In this document: piece by piece, positions 1 to 6,289 of the stretch | Layout: each line of letters starts with the position of its first letter | How positions within the stretch are numbered: position 1 is the first letter of the stretch | NCBI GenBank assembly: GCA_018668475.1 | Contig: JABJCZ010000326.1 | Coordinates: 1 to 9,119 of the forward strand | Length of the DNA: 9,119 nucleotides | Reading direction: 5' to 3' | Origin: Alphaproteobacteria bacterium | Lineage (GTDB): Bacteria; Pseudomonadota; Alphaproteobacteria; UBA828 | Position numbers and translations under genes: made by a program | The notes under the pieces: model-generated | The model's database searches: none | Seen by the model: only the letters and a program-made list of their open reading frames with translations | Told to the model about the DNA's origin: nothing

Positions 1-172
1 CAGATACCACCAGAGAGCCCCACCCCGCCGCTGCTACGGCGCGGGCAATATCAACTGTGCCGCGCTCTGTCCCGCCGCTGGAGTTGAGACGCGGCACGAC
101 CTGCAGGATAACGGGCAACCGGTCCCCCGCTTCCGCTTTGGATACAACACTTGATTGCGGAGCCTCGCCCAT
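1..172 (-). CDS. Glycosyltransferase (GT4/GT1-like), N-terminal fragment cut by window edge
   Basis: Reading the minus strand from the ATG at 170-172 gives 57 open codons that run off the left edge, so only the N-terminus is seen. Residues about 21-46 (ILQVVPRLNSSGGTERGTVD followed by IARAVA) match the opening beta strand and glycine-rich loop of GT-B retaining glycosyltransferases, whose family 4 members typically begin 'VLQVVPxLxxGGxERGTVDIAxAL'. The next strand (GWGSLVVS) also fits. Such enzymes transfer a sugar from a nucleotide donor onto a lipid-linked or surface glycan at the cytoplasmic face; the substrate cannot be told from this fragment. A GTG at 182-184 is an alternative in-frame start, with a stop just upstream at 188-190. 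I see no strong ribosome binding site. It is divergent from the hydrolase gene, with about 80 bp between the starts. Confidence 0.75.
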   Translation of the reverse strand, partial: MGEAPQSSVVSKAEAGDRLPVILQVVPRLNSSGGTERGTVDIARAVAAAGWGSLVVS

Positions 173-251
173 ACCATCATTCACGAATCAGTTGCGCCTT
201 TGCACTCGTCTGGCAGTGTACTGCCACTTAGCCCGGAAAGCCTGTTGCCGC

Positions 252-1031
252 ATGTCAGAAACTGCCAGCTCCGACCAGCCCGTCGCTTCGCGTTTGATGC
301 GGCCCGGTTTCGGAACCATCGCTTACCACACCCTTGAGGGCAAGACGCCCACAATCGTTTTTCTCGGCGGTCTGATGTCGGATATGACCGGCACCAAGGC
401 GCTGGCACTGGACGCACATTGCCGGGCCAACCAGCGCAGTTTTATCAGATTCGATTACACCGGCCACGGCCAGTCCGATGGTGCGTTCGAGGATGGCACC
501 ATCGGCGACTGGCACCGCGACGCCCTGTCGGTGATTGATGACCTAACAACGGGGCCGCTCATTCTGGTGGGCTCCAGCATGGGTGGCTGGCAAATGCTGC
601 TTGCCGCCCTCGCCCGCCCTGACCGTGTCGCCGGACTGGTCGGCGTCGCCGCCGCGCCCGATTTTACCGAAAACCTGATGTGGGACACGTTCGACCAGAG
701 AACCCGCGACCTGCTGATAGCGGACGGCATTGTTCATATGCCATCAGATTATGACGACTCATCCTATCCGATCACCCGTGCCCTGATTGAGGACGGTCGC
801 GACCACCTGGTGCTCGGCGGACCGATGGCCTTTGACGGACCGGTCCGTCTGCTGCACGGCATGGTTGATGCCGATGTTCCGTGGCAGGTTTCTCTACAGA
901 TTACCGAGCGCCTCACAAGCACGAACGTGATTACCACCTTCATTAAGGATGGGGACCACCGCCTCTCCAGCGCGACCCAACTGGCTCGGCTAACAGCTGC
1001 CGTTGAAGAGGTCGCGGCGCACTGCGAGTGA
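252..1031 (+). CDS. Alpha/beta hydrolase, ABHD10-like serine esterase/thioesterase
   Basis: This 259-residue cytoplasmic protein has the complete catalytic set of the alpha/beta hydrolase fold. The nucleophile elbow is G107-S-S109-M-G111, the probable acid is Asp206 (in HGMVDADVP) and the His is His236 (in DGDHRL). The segment FLGG at the end of the first core strand and FDYTGHGQSDG before the elbow resemble the ABHD10 branch, whose mammalian member is a mitochondrial thioesterase/esterase. That is an inference from motif memory, and the natural substrate is unknown. No signal peptide is seen. The reading frame stays open back to 57, but those 65 extra codons look non-protein and lie opposite the glycosyltransferase. 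The ATG at 252 has a weak GGAAAG 11 bp upstream and is preferred. The gene is followed by a 132-bp gap before tlpA, so co-transcription is uncertain. Confidence 0.85.
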   Translation: MSETASSDQPVASRLMRPGFGTIAYHTLEGKTPTIVFLGGLMSDMTGTKALALDAHCRANQRSFIRFDYTGHGQSDGAFEDGTIGDWHRDALSVIDDLTTGPLILVGSSMGGWQMLLAALARPDRVAGLVGVAAAPDFTENLMWDTFDQRTRDLLIADGIVHMPSDYDDSSYPITRALIEDGRDHLVLGGPMAFDGPVRLLHGMVDADVPWQVSLQITERLTSTNVITTFIKDGDHRLSSATQLARLTAAVEEVAAHCE

Positions 1032-1163
1032 CGCTCTCGGGAAATCAACTTCCAGTGAGCAAGGCGATCCGCTCTTTTCGGCGCGGGCCGGGTCGACTAC
1101 TTATCTTTTTAACGGCAGGCCCCCGCACCGGGACTTGGCTGCGCCGTCTCTGGAGGAAGCTGA
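1032..1163. other. Intergenic region before the tlpA-ccdA pair
   Basis: This 132-bp stretch separates the hydrolase stop from the tlpA start. It holds the tlpA ribosome binding site at its end and a T-rich patch at about 1101-1110. The open frames crossing it (1003-1200 and 1028-1450) are out of frame with both neighbours and look like no known protein. I see no convincing -35/-10 pair and only a weak imperfect hairpin (about 1064-1096) before the T-run, so neither a promoter nor a terminator is called. Confidence 0.5.
1152..1157 (+). promoter_or_regulatory. Ribosome binding site of tlpA-like gene
   Basis: GGAGGA lies 6 bp before the ATG at 1164. It is the strongest Shine-Dalgarno site in the window and fixes the start of the TlpA-like protein. 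Confidence 0.85.
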
Positions 1164-1745
1164 ATGTCATTCCGTCGCATCATTGCCGCACTTGCCCTGA
1201 TCGCCGCTACCACGTTGATGGCAGCGCCTGGTCATACAACAGAGGCATTGAAGGCGCTGGATGTACGCGCGGATGGCTCGCGAATCGTCAACCTGATTGT
1301 TCACCCCGAGCCACGCACCGCGCCCAATATCACGTTTTTCGATGCCGCCGGCAAAACCCTGACGCTGGAGGATTTTCGCGGCCAGTATACGGCGGTGCAT
1401 TTCTGGGCAACCTGGTGCTTCCCGTGCCGCGGCGAAATGCCAACCGTTGACCACCTGCAAGGTGAAGTGGGCGCCGAAAAAATCACCATCCTGCCGTTGT
1501 CACTGGATCGGCACGGGCCAGCCCAGGTTACCGAATTTTATGGCGAGTTCGGCATTCAGCACATGCCAGTCTATATCGACGAAGGTATGGACTCGGCCCG
1601 CGCAATGCGCGTAAACGGCATCCCCGCGACCATATTTGTTGACCCGCAAGGGCGCGAAGTGGCACGTGTGCTGGGTGATCGAGACTGGTCCACGCCAGAG
1701 GTCATCGCGTTGGTCAAGGGTATCGTCAATCAGGCGAAACAATGA
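1164..1745 (+). CDS. TlpA-like periplasmic thiol-disulfide oxidoreductase
   Basis: The 193-residue protein starts with a signal peptide (basic MSFRR, then a hydrophobic stretch to about residue 20, with a likely cleavage near 21-26), so it should act in the periplasm. The thioredoxin fold follows. It has the strand AVHFWATW, the active-site motif W84-C85-F-P-C88 and the cis-proline loop N151-G-I-P154 before ATIFVD. This is the pattern of the TlpA/ResA/DsbE group, which reduces disulfides in exported proteins or apocytochrome c using electrons from a membrane carrier. The GGAGGA site 6 bp upstream fixes the start. The ccdA gene begins 51 bp downstream on the same strand and encodes the likely electron donor, so the two probably form an operon. 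The exact client (cytochrome c, cytochrome oxidase copper site or other) cannot be decided because no heme or copper maturation genes are in view. Confidence 0.9.
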   Translation: MSFRRIIAALALIAATTLMAAPGHTTEALKALDVRADGSRIVNLIVHPEPRTAPNITFFDAAGKTLTLEDFRGQYTAVHFWATWCFPCRGEMPTVDHLQGEVGAEKITILPLSLDRHGPAQVTEFYGEFGIQHMPVYIDEGMDSARAMRVNGIPATIFVDPQGREVARVLGDRDWSTPEVIALVKGIVNQAKQ

Positions 1746-1796
1746 GTGTTGCAGGTGCCTTTCCAATATCGGCGCCGCACTTCAGAATAATGGACC

Positions 1797-2540
1797 ATGG
1801 CTGAACTCACCGGCATAGGCATTATCAGCGCGTTTGTTGCCGGGATAATCTCGTTCCTCTCGCCCTGCGTTCTGCCCCTTGTGCCCGGCTACGTTTCCTA
1901 CATTGCCGGTGGCACGCTTGAGGACCTGACCAACGAGGACGGCTTCTCGCGCCGGCGCATGGCGGCATTAACGCTGAGCGGATTTTTTGTCCTCGGCTTC
2001 ACCATCGTATTTGTGGCGCTTGGCGCCAGCGCCAGCGCGGTTGGCGATTTTCTGCTGCACTACAAAACCGAGTTTGAATACGGTGCCGGCGCCGTGATCA
2101 TCATTTTCGGCTTCTACCTGACGGGTCTTCTCAAGCTGCCGTTTCTATCACGCGAGGCGCGCTTTATTAGTCGCTTTGGCGGGGGCCACCCACTGAGCGC
2201 GACGGTTCTCGGCATGGCCTTTGCGTTTGGCTGGACCCCGTGCATCGGGCCGGTGCTTGGCAGTATTTTGACGCTCAGCGCAACCTCTGGCGAGGCCGGT
2301 ACTGGCGCGCTGCTTCTGGCAATCTATTCTCTCGGACTTGGCGTGCCATTTCTGATCGCTGCCGGCTTTACCGGCACATTCCTCCGCCGCATGCAGACCC
2401 TTCGCAAGATCAGTAAGCCCTTTCAGATCACCGCAGGAATTATCATGATGCTCATGGGCATCGCGATGATCACCGGCTATCTCACAACGTTGGGCTTCTT
2501 GCTGCTTGAGGCCTTCCCGGCGCTTGCGACAATCGGTTGA
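1797..2540 (+). CDS. ccdA: Cytochrome c biogenesis protein CcdA (transmembrane electron carrier)
   Basis: CcdA (247 residues) is an inner-membrane protein that passes electrons from cytoplasmic thioredoxin to periplasmic thioredoxin-like proteins; it corresponds to the core of the DsbD membrane domain. The two redox cysteines sit in the expected motifs, C24 in S-P-C-V-L-P-L-V-P-G-Y and C149 in G-W-T-P-C-I-G-P. Six hydrophobic segments can be seen at roughly residues 7-38, 57-80, 95-115, 133-160, 167-191 and 211-240, in agreement with the six-helix family. Length is normal for the family. The ATG at 1797 opens directly onto the first helix, but I see no good Shine-Dalgarno before it; weak initiation or coupling to tlpA is possible. 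It follows the TlpA-like gene by 51 bp, which is its natural partner. It converges with the SDR gene, with only 7 bp between the stops. Confidence 0.95.
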   Translation: MAELTGIGIISAFVAGIISFLSPCVLPLVPGYVSYIAGGTLEDLTNEDGFSRRRMAALTLSGFFVLGFTIVFVALGASASAVGDFLLHYKTEFEYGAGAVIIIFGFYLTGLLKLPFLSREARFISRFGGGHPLSATVLGMAFAFGWTPCIGPVLGSILTLSATSGEAGTGALLLAIYSLGLGVPFLIAAGFTGTFLRRMQTLRKISKPFQITAGIIMMLMGIAMITGYLTTLGFLLLEAFPALATIG

Positions 2541-2547
2541 TCGCGGC

Positions 2548-3420
2548 TCAGGCTTCCGCCGCCAGAATAGCCGTCAAACCTTCCCGATAAGTCGGGTAGC
2601 GCAATTTGACCCCAAGCTCGCGCTTCATGCAGGCATTGGAAATGCGGCGGCTGTCGTCATAAAAACTGCGCGCCATGGCCGATAGGTCGGCATCGGCCAA
2701 CGCCACAAATGGCGGCGGTTCCAAGCCCAGCAAATCGCATGCGAACGACACCACATCGCCGCCCGGCGCGGCCTGATCGTCACACACGTTGTAAACCCGG
2801 CCCGCGTCGGGTGCGGCCATAGAGGCCCGCAACACCGCGGCAATATCATCAACATGAATGCGCGAGAACGCGTGTCCCGGCAGGTCTATGCGCCGGGCAT
2901 TGCCGGTGCGGGCCTTGTCGAGGGCACTGCGCCCGGGCCCATAAATTCCCGCGAGACGAAACACTTGGACCGCCACCCCGTGCGTCCGCCCGAATGCCAG
3001 CCACGCGGCTTCGGCGTCGACACGGTAGCGGCCGCGCGCATTGCTTGGATTGAGCGATGCAGTCTCGTCCACTTTCGCGCCGCCCGTGTCGCCGTAGACC
3101 CCGGTGGTCGATAAATATCCGATCCACTGCAAACGCGGAGCCTCCGCGATAACGGGGCCATGCAGCGCCAGAACCAGGTCCCCTGACGAGTCGGGCGGCA
3201 CCGATATCAACAAGTGCGTCACGTCGCGGAGTGAACCCGCCGCATTCGCCAGAGGACGGGCGCGATCAAATGGCTCCAGCCGGTCGTCCTGCGTGTCATT
3301 TCGCCGAGTGACGTCGCGACTGGTACCGCCGGTTCGCCATCCTTCGGCCGCTACAAGACGGGTGAGAACGCCCGCTGTGTATCCACGGCCGAAACAGAAC
3401 AAATGACCCTTTTCCGACAT
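2548..3420 (-). CDS. SDR/NAD(P)-dependent epimerase-like protein, YeeZ type
   Basis: The 290-residue protein has an N-terminal Rossmann fold with the dinucleotide loop F10-G11-R-G13-Y-T-A16, typical of the atypical short-chain dehydrogenases related to E. coli YeeZ. Further family marks are the strand IGYLSTTGVYGD (100-111), RLAGIYGPGR (155-164) and FSRIHVDDI (185-193), as in nucleotide-sugar epimerase-like proteins. The usual catalytic Tyr-x3-Lys pair is not evident: the region after the STTGVYGD strand reads R-G-R-Y-R-V-D-A-E (129-137), so the lysine is absent. Substrate and reaction are unknown. The frame extends five codons further to 3435, but the ATG at 3420 has AAGGG (3427-3431) 6 bp upstream and is the better start. 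In related bacteria such genes often lie beside queG; here a TPR gene on the other strand separates them. Confidence 0.85.
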   Translation of the reverse strand: MSEKGHLFCFGRGYTAGVLTRLVAAEGWRTGGTSRDVTRRNDTQDDRLEPFDRARPLANAAGSLRDVTHLLISVPPDSSGDLVLALHGPVIAEAPRLQWIGYLSTTGVYGDTGGAKVDETASLNPSNARGRYRVDAEAAWLAFGRTHGVAVQVFRLAGIYGPGRSALDKARTGNARRIDLPGHAFSRIHVDDIAAVLRASMAAPDAGRVYNVCDDQAAPGGDVVSFACDLLGLEPPPFVALADADLSAMARSFYDDSRRISNACMKRELGVKLRYPTYREGLTAILAAEA

Positions 3421-3426
3421 GCGTGA

Positions 3427-3431
3427 CCCTT
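3427..3431 (-). promoter_or_regulatory. Ribosome binding site deciding the SDR start
   Basis: AAGGG on the minus strand lies 6 bp before the ATG at 3418-3420. It favours this start over the in-frame ATG at 3433-3435, which would place the motif inside the coding region. Confidence 0.65.
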
Positions 3432-3465
3432 GCAATTTTGTTCAGATCCGCAGACTTTACCGGCC

Positions 3466-4290
3466 ATGATCAAAATGCAACAAGCCCCTCATTTCTTTGG
3501 GCGTCGATGCACACAGGTACGCGCGATCCTATTGGGGTTTGTCGCCTGCCTGTCAATCGGCATGACCAGCAGCGCGTGGGCCGATGCCGAGGACATTGTC
3601 GGGTCTCGCAATTACGAAGCCTGTATCGCGCTGGCGATGCAGGACCCGGATTCGGCTTTTGAGCGCGCACTCGCGTGGCGCGACCTTGGTGGCGGCGCGC
3701 CGGCCCGGCATTGCGTCGCCGTTGCGCTCTACTCGCTGGGTCATTTCGGCGACGCTGCCATGCGCCTTGAGGATCTCGCGAAAGGGCCACTTGGGGAGAA
3801 CGAACTACTGCGTATCGCGCTGCTCGGCCAGGCCGGAAATGCGTGGATGATGACCGGCGAGAATGAGCGCGCTGTGGCAACGCTCACCACTGCGATTGAG
3901 GCCGCGCCAGACAATATCGACCTGCTTATTGATCGATCCCTCGCCCGCGCCGAGATGGATGATATGTGGGGCACCATTGACGACCTCAACTTGGTCCTCG
4001 ACATTCAGCCGCAACACATCAATGCGCTGGTATTTCGCGCCGGGGCCTACCGCTACCTTGGCAGCCTGGAACTGGCGGCCGACGATGCAAGCCGCGCCCT
4101 TGCCATGAACCCGGACCATGTAGCGGCCTACCTGGAACGTGGCAATATCAGGCGCCTGAGCGGTGATGATGCGGGTGCGCGCAAAGACTGGATGCAGGTG
4201 CTGCGCCTCGCGCCGGCATCCCCTGCAGCAGAAGCCGCCCGACACAACCTTGATCGGCTCGGTCTGGAAACGGAAGAGAACGCCGGCTAG
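3466..4290 (+). CDS. Secreted tetratricopeptide-repeat (TPR) protein of unknown function
   Basis: Using the ATG at 3466, the protein has 274 residues and a clear signal peptide: basic residues R13, R14 and R19, a hydrophobic core at about 20-33, and an A37-W-A39 cleavage site before D40. The frame also opens at a TTG at 3430, but that lengthens the leader without need. The mature part is helical. It begins with a pair of helices holding C53 and C83, followed by about four TPR units (roughly 118-151, 152-185, 186-219 and 220-253) with the expected pattern, such as the A..Y..LG....A..D...AL..NP of the third unit. TPRs mediate protein-protein contacts, so it is probably a periplasmic scaffold or assembly factor; no partner can be named. 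It is divergent from the SDR gene (45 bp between starts) and its stop interleaves with that of queG. Confidence 0.8.
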   Translation: MIKMQQAPHFFGRRCTQVRAILLGFVACLSIGMTSSAWADAEDIVGSRNYEACIALAMQDPDSAFERALAWRDLGGGAPARHCVAVALYSLGHFGDAAMRLEDLAKGPLGENELLRIALLGQAGNAWMMTGENERAVATLTTAIEAAPDNIDLLIDRSLARAEMDDMWGTIDDLNLVLDIQPQHINALVFRAGAYRYLGSLELAADDASRALAMNPDHVAAYLERGNIRRLSGDDAGARKDWMQVLRLAPASPAAEAARHNLDRLGLETEENAG

Positions 4291-5468
4291 TCAGGCATCT
4301 GCTGCCACTCTGCGCGCACGTCTTCATCAGATTCACTGGCACTGAACATCGCTCGCAGCGCCTTGGCCCTCGCCGGTGCCAGCTGACCAAGCGCCCAGAT
4401 TGCCATGGCCCGAACCAATGGCGACGCATCGTTCAGTCGCGCCTCGGCGCATGTCGCCAGCGCAGCATCACCACTATTGCCGATGGCGATCAGCACATTG
4501 CGCACAAACCGATTGCGGCCAAGGCGCTTGGCCGCACTGCCGGCAAATAACTGCCTGAACGCAGCATCGTCTAGCGCAGCCAGATCAGCCAGCAGTGGCA
4601 GCACCAGGCCGTCGCGCGGCAAAAGGCCTGCTTCGCTCGCAGTCTGGGCGAACTTGTTCCACGGACAAATGGCCAGGCAATCATCGCACCCATACACACG
4701 ATTGCCGATAGCGCCCCGAAATTCTGACGGGATATGCCCTTTATGCTCAATGGTGAGATAGGAAATACAGCGTTGCACATCCAGTTGCCCGGGCGCGATG
4801 ATCGCGTCGGTCGGGCAAATATCAATACATCGCGTGCATTGGCCGCAACTGTCTGGTGCCGGCGGGTCCGGGGCAAGGTCAAGCGTCGTGTAAATTTCGC
4901 CCAGAAACAGCCATGAGCCGTAGTTGCGCGACACAATATTTGTATGGTGCCCCTGCCATCCGATCCCGGCCCGCGCGGCCAACGGTTTTTCCATTACCGG
5001 CGCGGTATCAACAAACACCTTTACGTCGACATCAAGCCCGGCGGCACTGCCCCGCGCGACCATCCAGCGGGCCAGACGCTTGAGACGTTTTTTTACTATG
5101 GTGTGGTAATCGCGCCCCTGTGCGTAGACCGAAATTACGCCCCGGTCAGCGCATTCCAGCGCGGCCAATGGGTCGATATCAGGGCCATAATTCATACCAA
5201 GTGCGATGACGCTTCGGGCCGCCGGCCAGAGCACCTGCGGCGCCGCGCGCTGAGCCATTCGCTCGGCCATCCATCCCATGTCACCGTGGCGCCCGGCATC
5301 GACGAATGCATTCAGGTGTTCGCTGTCTACCGGCGCGGCCACCGCCGAGGCGAAGCCCACGGCATCAAAGCCAAGCTGGCGGGCCTCAGCCTTTATTTCG
5401 ACCGCGAACGCAGATCGCAGGTCGTGCTGATGCGCCTCGCCAGACGGTTCAGAAGTCGAGATCGGCAT
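4287..5468 (-). CDS. queG: Epoxyqueuosine reductase QueG
   Basis: QueG catalyses the last step of queuosine synthesis in tRNA, reducing epoxyqueuosine with cobalamin and two [4Fe-4S] clusters in the cytoplasm. The 393-residue product carries the family signature VFVDTAPVMEK with the probable proton donor D154, then a ferredoxin-like part with C208-x2-C211-x2-C214-x3-C218-P. A lone C234 follows in RCISYLTIEH, then C261-x2-C264-x3-C268-P-W-N. The C-terminal part (about 310-385) is helical and HEAT-like (for example SPLVRAMAIWALGQL), as in other QueG proteins that bind the tRNA anticodon arm. The ATG at 5468 is chosen because it is the only start near the conserved N-terminus; the open frame continues to 5657 but there it merely shadows fzlA. 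The start overlaps the fzlA end by 20 bp, implying an operon. One conserved motif is altered: G173-H-H-T-N replaces the usual G-K-H/N-T-N. Confidence 0.95.
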   Translation of the reverse strand: MPISTSEPSGEAHQHDLRSAFAVEIKAEARQLGFDAVGFASAVAAPVDSEHLNAFVDAGRHGDMGWMAERMAQRAAPQVLWPAARSVIALGMNYGPDIDPLAALECADRGVISVYAQGRDYHTIVKKRLKRLARWMVARGSAAGLDVDVKVFVDTAPVMEKPLAARAGIGWQGHHTNIVSRNYGSWLFLGEIYTTLDLAPDPPAPDSCGQCTRCIDICPTDAIIAPGQLDVQRCISYLTIEHKGHIPSEFRGAIGNRVYGCDDCLAICPWNKFAQTASEAGLLPRDGLVLPLLADLAALDDAAFRQLFAGSAAKRLGRNRFVRNVLIAIGNSGDAALATCAEARLNDASPLVRAMAIWALGQLAPARAKALRAMFSASESDEDVRAEWQQMPD

Positions 5469-6117
5469 AGTGCTTGGGGGGCGGGAAGCTGGGGATGTAA
5501 TCTCCCAGTACGCCCCGGAAACTGGGCCGCGACTTGACCCGGGCATACCAGTCCCGCGCGCCGTCGCTGATATCCCATGGAACATCACCCAGATAATCAA
5601 TGACGCTGAACTGCGCTGCGGCGGTGATATCGGCCAACGAGAATTCTTCGCCCGCAAGCCACCTGCGGCGATCTACCAGATAATCCACATACTCAATGTG
5701 CGTGCGGATATTCGCGAGGCCAGCGCGCATCGCACCCGAATCCGGCTCGCCGCGCTTGAGGAACCGTTTGACGAATTTTTCGCCGTGCAGGTGGCGCGTT
5801 ACCTCGGCGTCGAATTTTACCTGGAACCACCACACGAGGCGGCGCACCTCGGCGCGGGTAAGGGGTGCAGCCCCCAACAGCGACGGCATTTTGTAGACAT
5901 CATCAAGATATTCGCAAATGGCCGTACATTCGGCGATAACCTCGCCGTCGGGCTCTTCCAGAACCGGCACGTCGCCCGCCGGATTGAGCGCCAGAAATGC
6001 ATCCCGGCGCTCCCACACTTTTTCAAGCGCAAGCTCATATTCAAGCTCTTTTTCGGCCAGCGCAACGCGAACGACGCGGCACAAGGGCGACAGCCAGACG
6101 TGATAAAGTGTCCGCAT
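5449..6117 (-). CDS. fzlA: GST-family protein, probable FtsZ-binding division protein FzlA
   Basis: The 222-residue protein has the glutathione S-transferase fold. An N-terminal thioredoxin-like domain (1-75) carries L-S-P-L-C-R at 9-14, N45-P-A-G-D-V-P51-V-L with the cis-proline, and E63-C-T-A-I-C-E-Y-L. An all-helical C-terminal domain follows. Several points suggest the alphaproteobacterial FzlA, a GST-like non-enzyme that binds FtsZ and promotes constriction in Caulobacter: the VWERR stretch with W35, the long F-P-P-P-K-H-Y tail and the terminal A-D-L-D-F, whose acidic end is functionally important in FzlA as I recall it. The frame is open to 6207, but MRTLYHVWLSP at 6117 is the natural start; no clear Shine-Dalgarno is seen. 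It lies upstream of queG with a 20-bp overlap. A plain GST of unknown substrate is the alternative. Confidence 0.75.
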   Translation of the reverse strand: MRTLYHVWLSPLCRVVRVALAEKELEYELALEKVWERRDAFLALNPAGDVPVLEEPDGEVIAECTAICEYLDDVYKMPSLLGAAPLTRAEVRRLVWWFQVKFDAEVTRHLHGEKFVKRFLKRGEPDSGAMRAGLANIRTHIEYVDYLVDRRRWLAGEEFSLADITAAAQFSVIDYLGDVPWDISDGARDWYARVKSRPSFRGVLGDYIPSFPPPKHYADLDF

Positions 6118-6132
6118 GGCGCGCAGTCTAGC

Positions 6133-6152
6133 CCAAGCGGCCCCAAGCGGCC
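6133..6152. repeat. Perfect 10-bp tandem duplication between fzlA and the DUF1223 gene
   Basis: The unit CCAAGCGGCC occurs twice in direct succession (6133-6142 and 6143-6152) and is followed by a partial AAGC. It lies in the 172-bp divergent region 16 bp upstream of the fzlA start. It could be a simple slippage product or a paired protein-binding site; the sequence alone does not tell. The rest of the region (6118-6289) shows no gene and no confident promoter. Confidence 0.5.
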
Positions 6153-6276
6153 AAGCACCTGAACGCAGGCGCGTCGAGATCGCTGCCGCCATCGCATCCA
6201 CCGGCAAATCTCCCGCTCACCGGAATGTGAAATGGCTTGTGAATTGGGCCCGCAACTTCGTGCTAGCGTGGGAGAT

Positions 6277-6282
6277 GGAAGG
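6277..6282 (+). promoter_or_regulatory. Ribosome binding site deciding the DUF1223 start
   Basis: GGAAGG ends 7 bp before the ATG at 6290. The upstream in-frame ATG at 6275 has no properly spaced site, so 6290 is preferred, which also places the signal peptide at the very N-terminus. Confidence 0.75.
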
Positions 6283-6289
6283 ATTACCG

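Noticed and set aside
57..251. 65-codon N-terminal extension of the hydrolase
   Set aside because: It lies largely opposite the glycosyltransferase start, has atypical composition and would place a Cys- and Pro-rich tail before a normal hydrolase N-terminus.
1064..1110. Possible intrinsic terminator after the hydrolase (GATCCG/CGGGTC hairpin, then a T-run)
   Set aside because: The stem is short with a G-T pair, the loop is about 17 bases and the T-run is separated from the stem by several bases.
1028..1450. 140-codon open frame overlapping the tlpA start
   Set aside because: It is out of frame with tlpA, runs through its signal peptide and active-site region, and shows no family similarity.
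3805..4245. 146-codon open frame antisense to the TPR gene
   Set aside because: The plus-strand frame has a signal peptide and regular TPRs; the antisense frame has neither a start signal nor a domain.
4944..5537. 197-codon open frame on the plus strand opposite queG
   Set aside because: It lies antisense to conserved queG sequence and has no family features; it is rich in Arg, His and Pro as expected of a shadow frame.
5470..6162. 230-codon open frame on the plus strand opposite fzlA
   Set aside because: It mirrors the fzlA codons, has no ribosome binding site or recognisable domain, and the GC-rich third positions of fzlA explain its openness.
6118..6207. 30-codon N-terminal extension of fzlA
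   Set aside because: The GST fold starts at MRTLYHV (6117); the extension contains the 10-bp tandem repeat and has no protein-like features.
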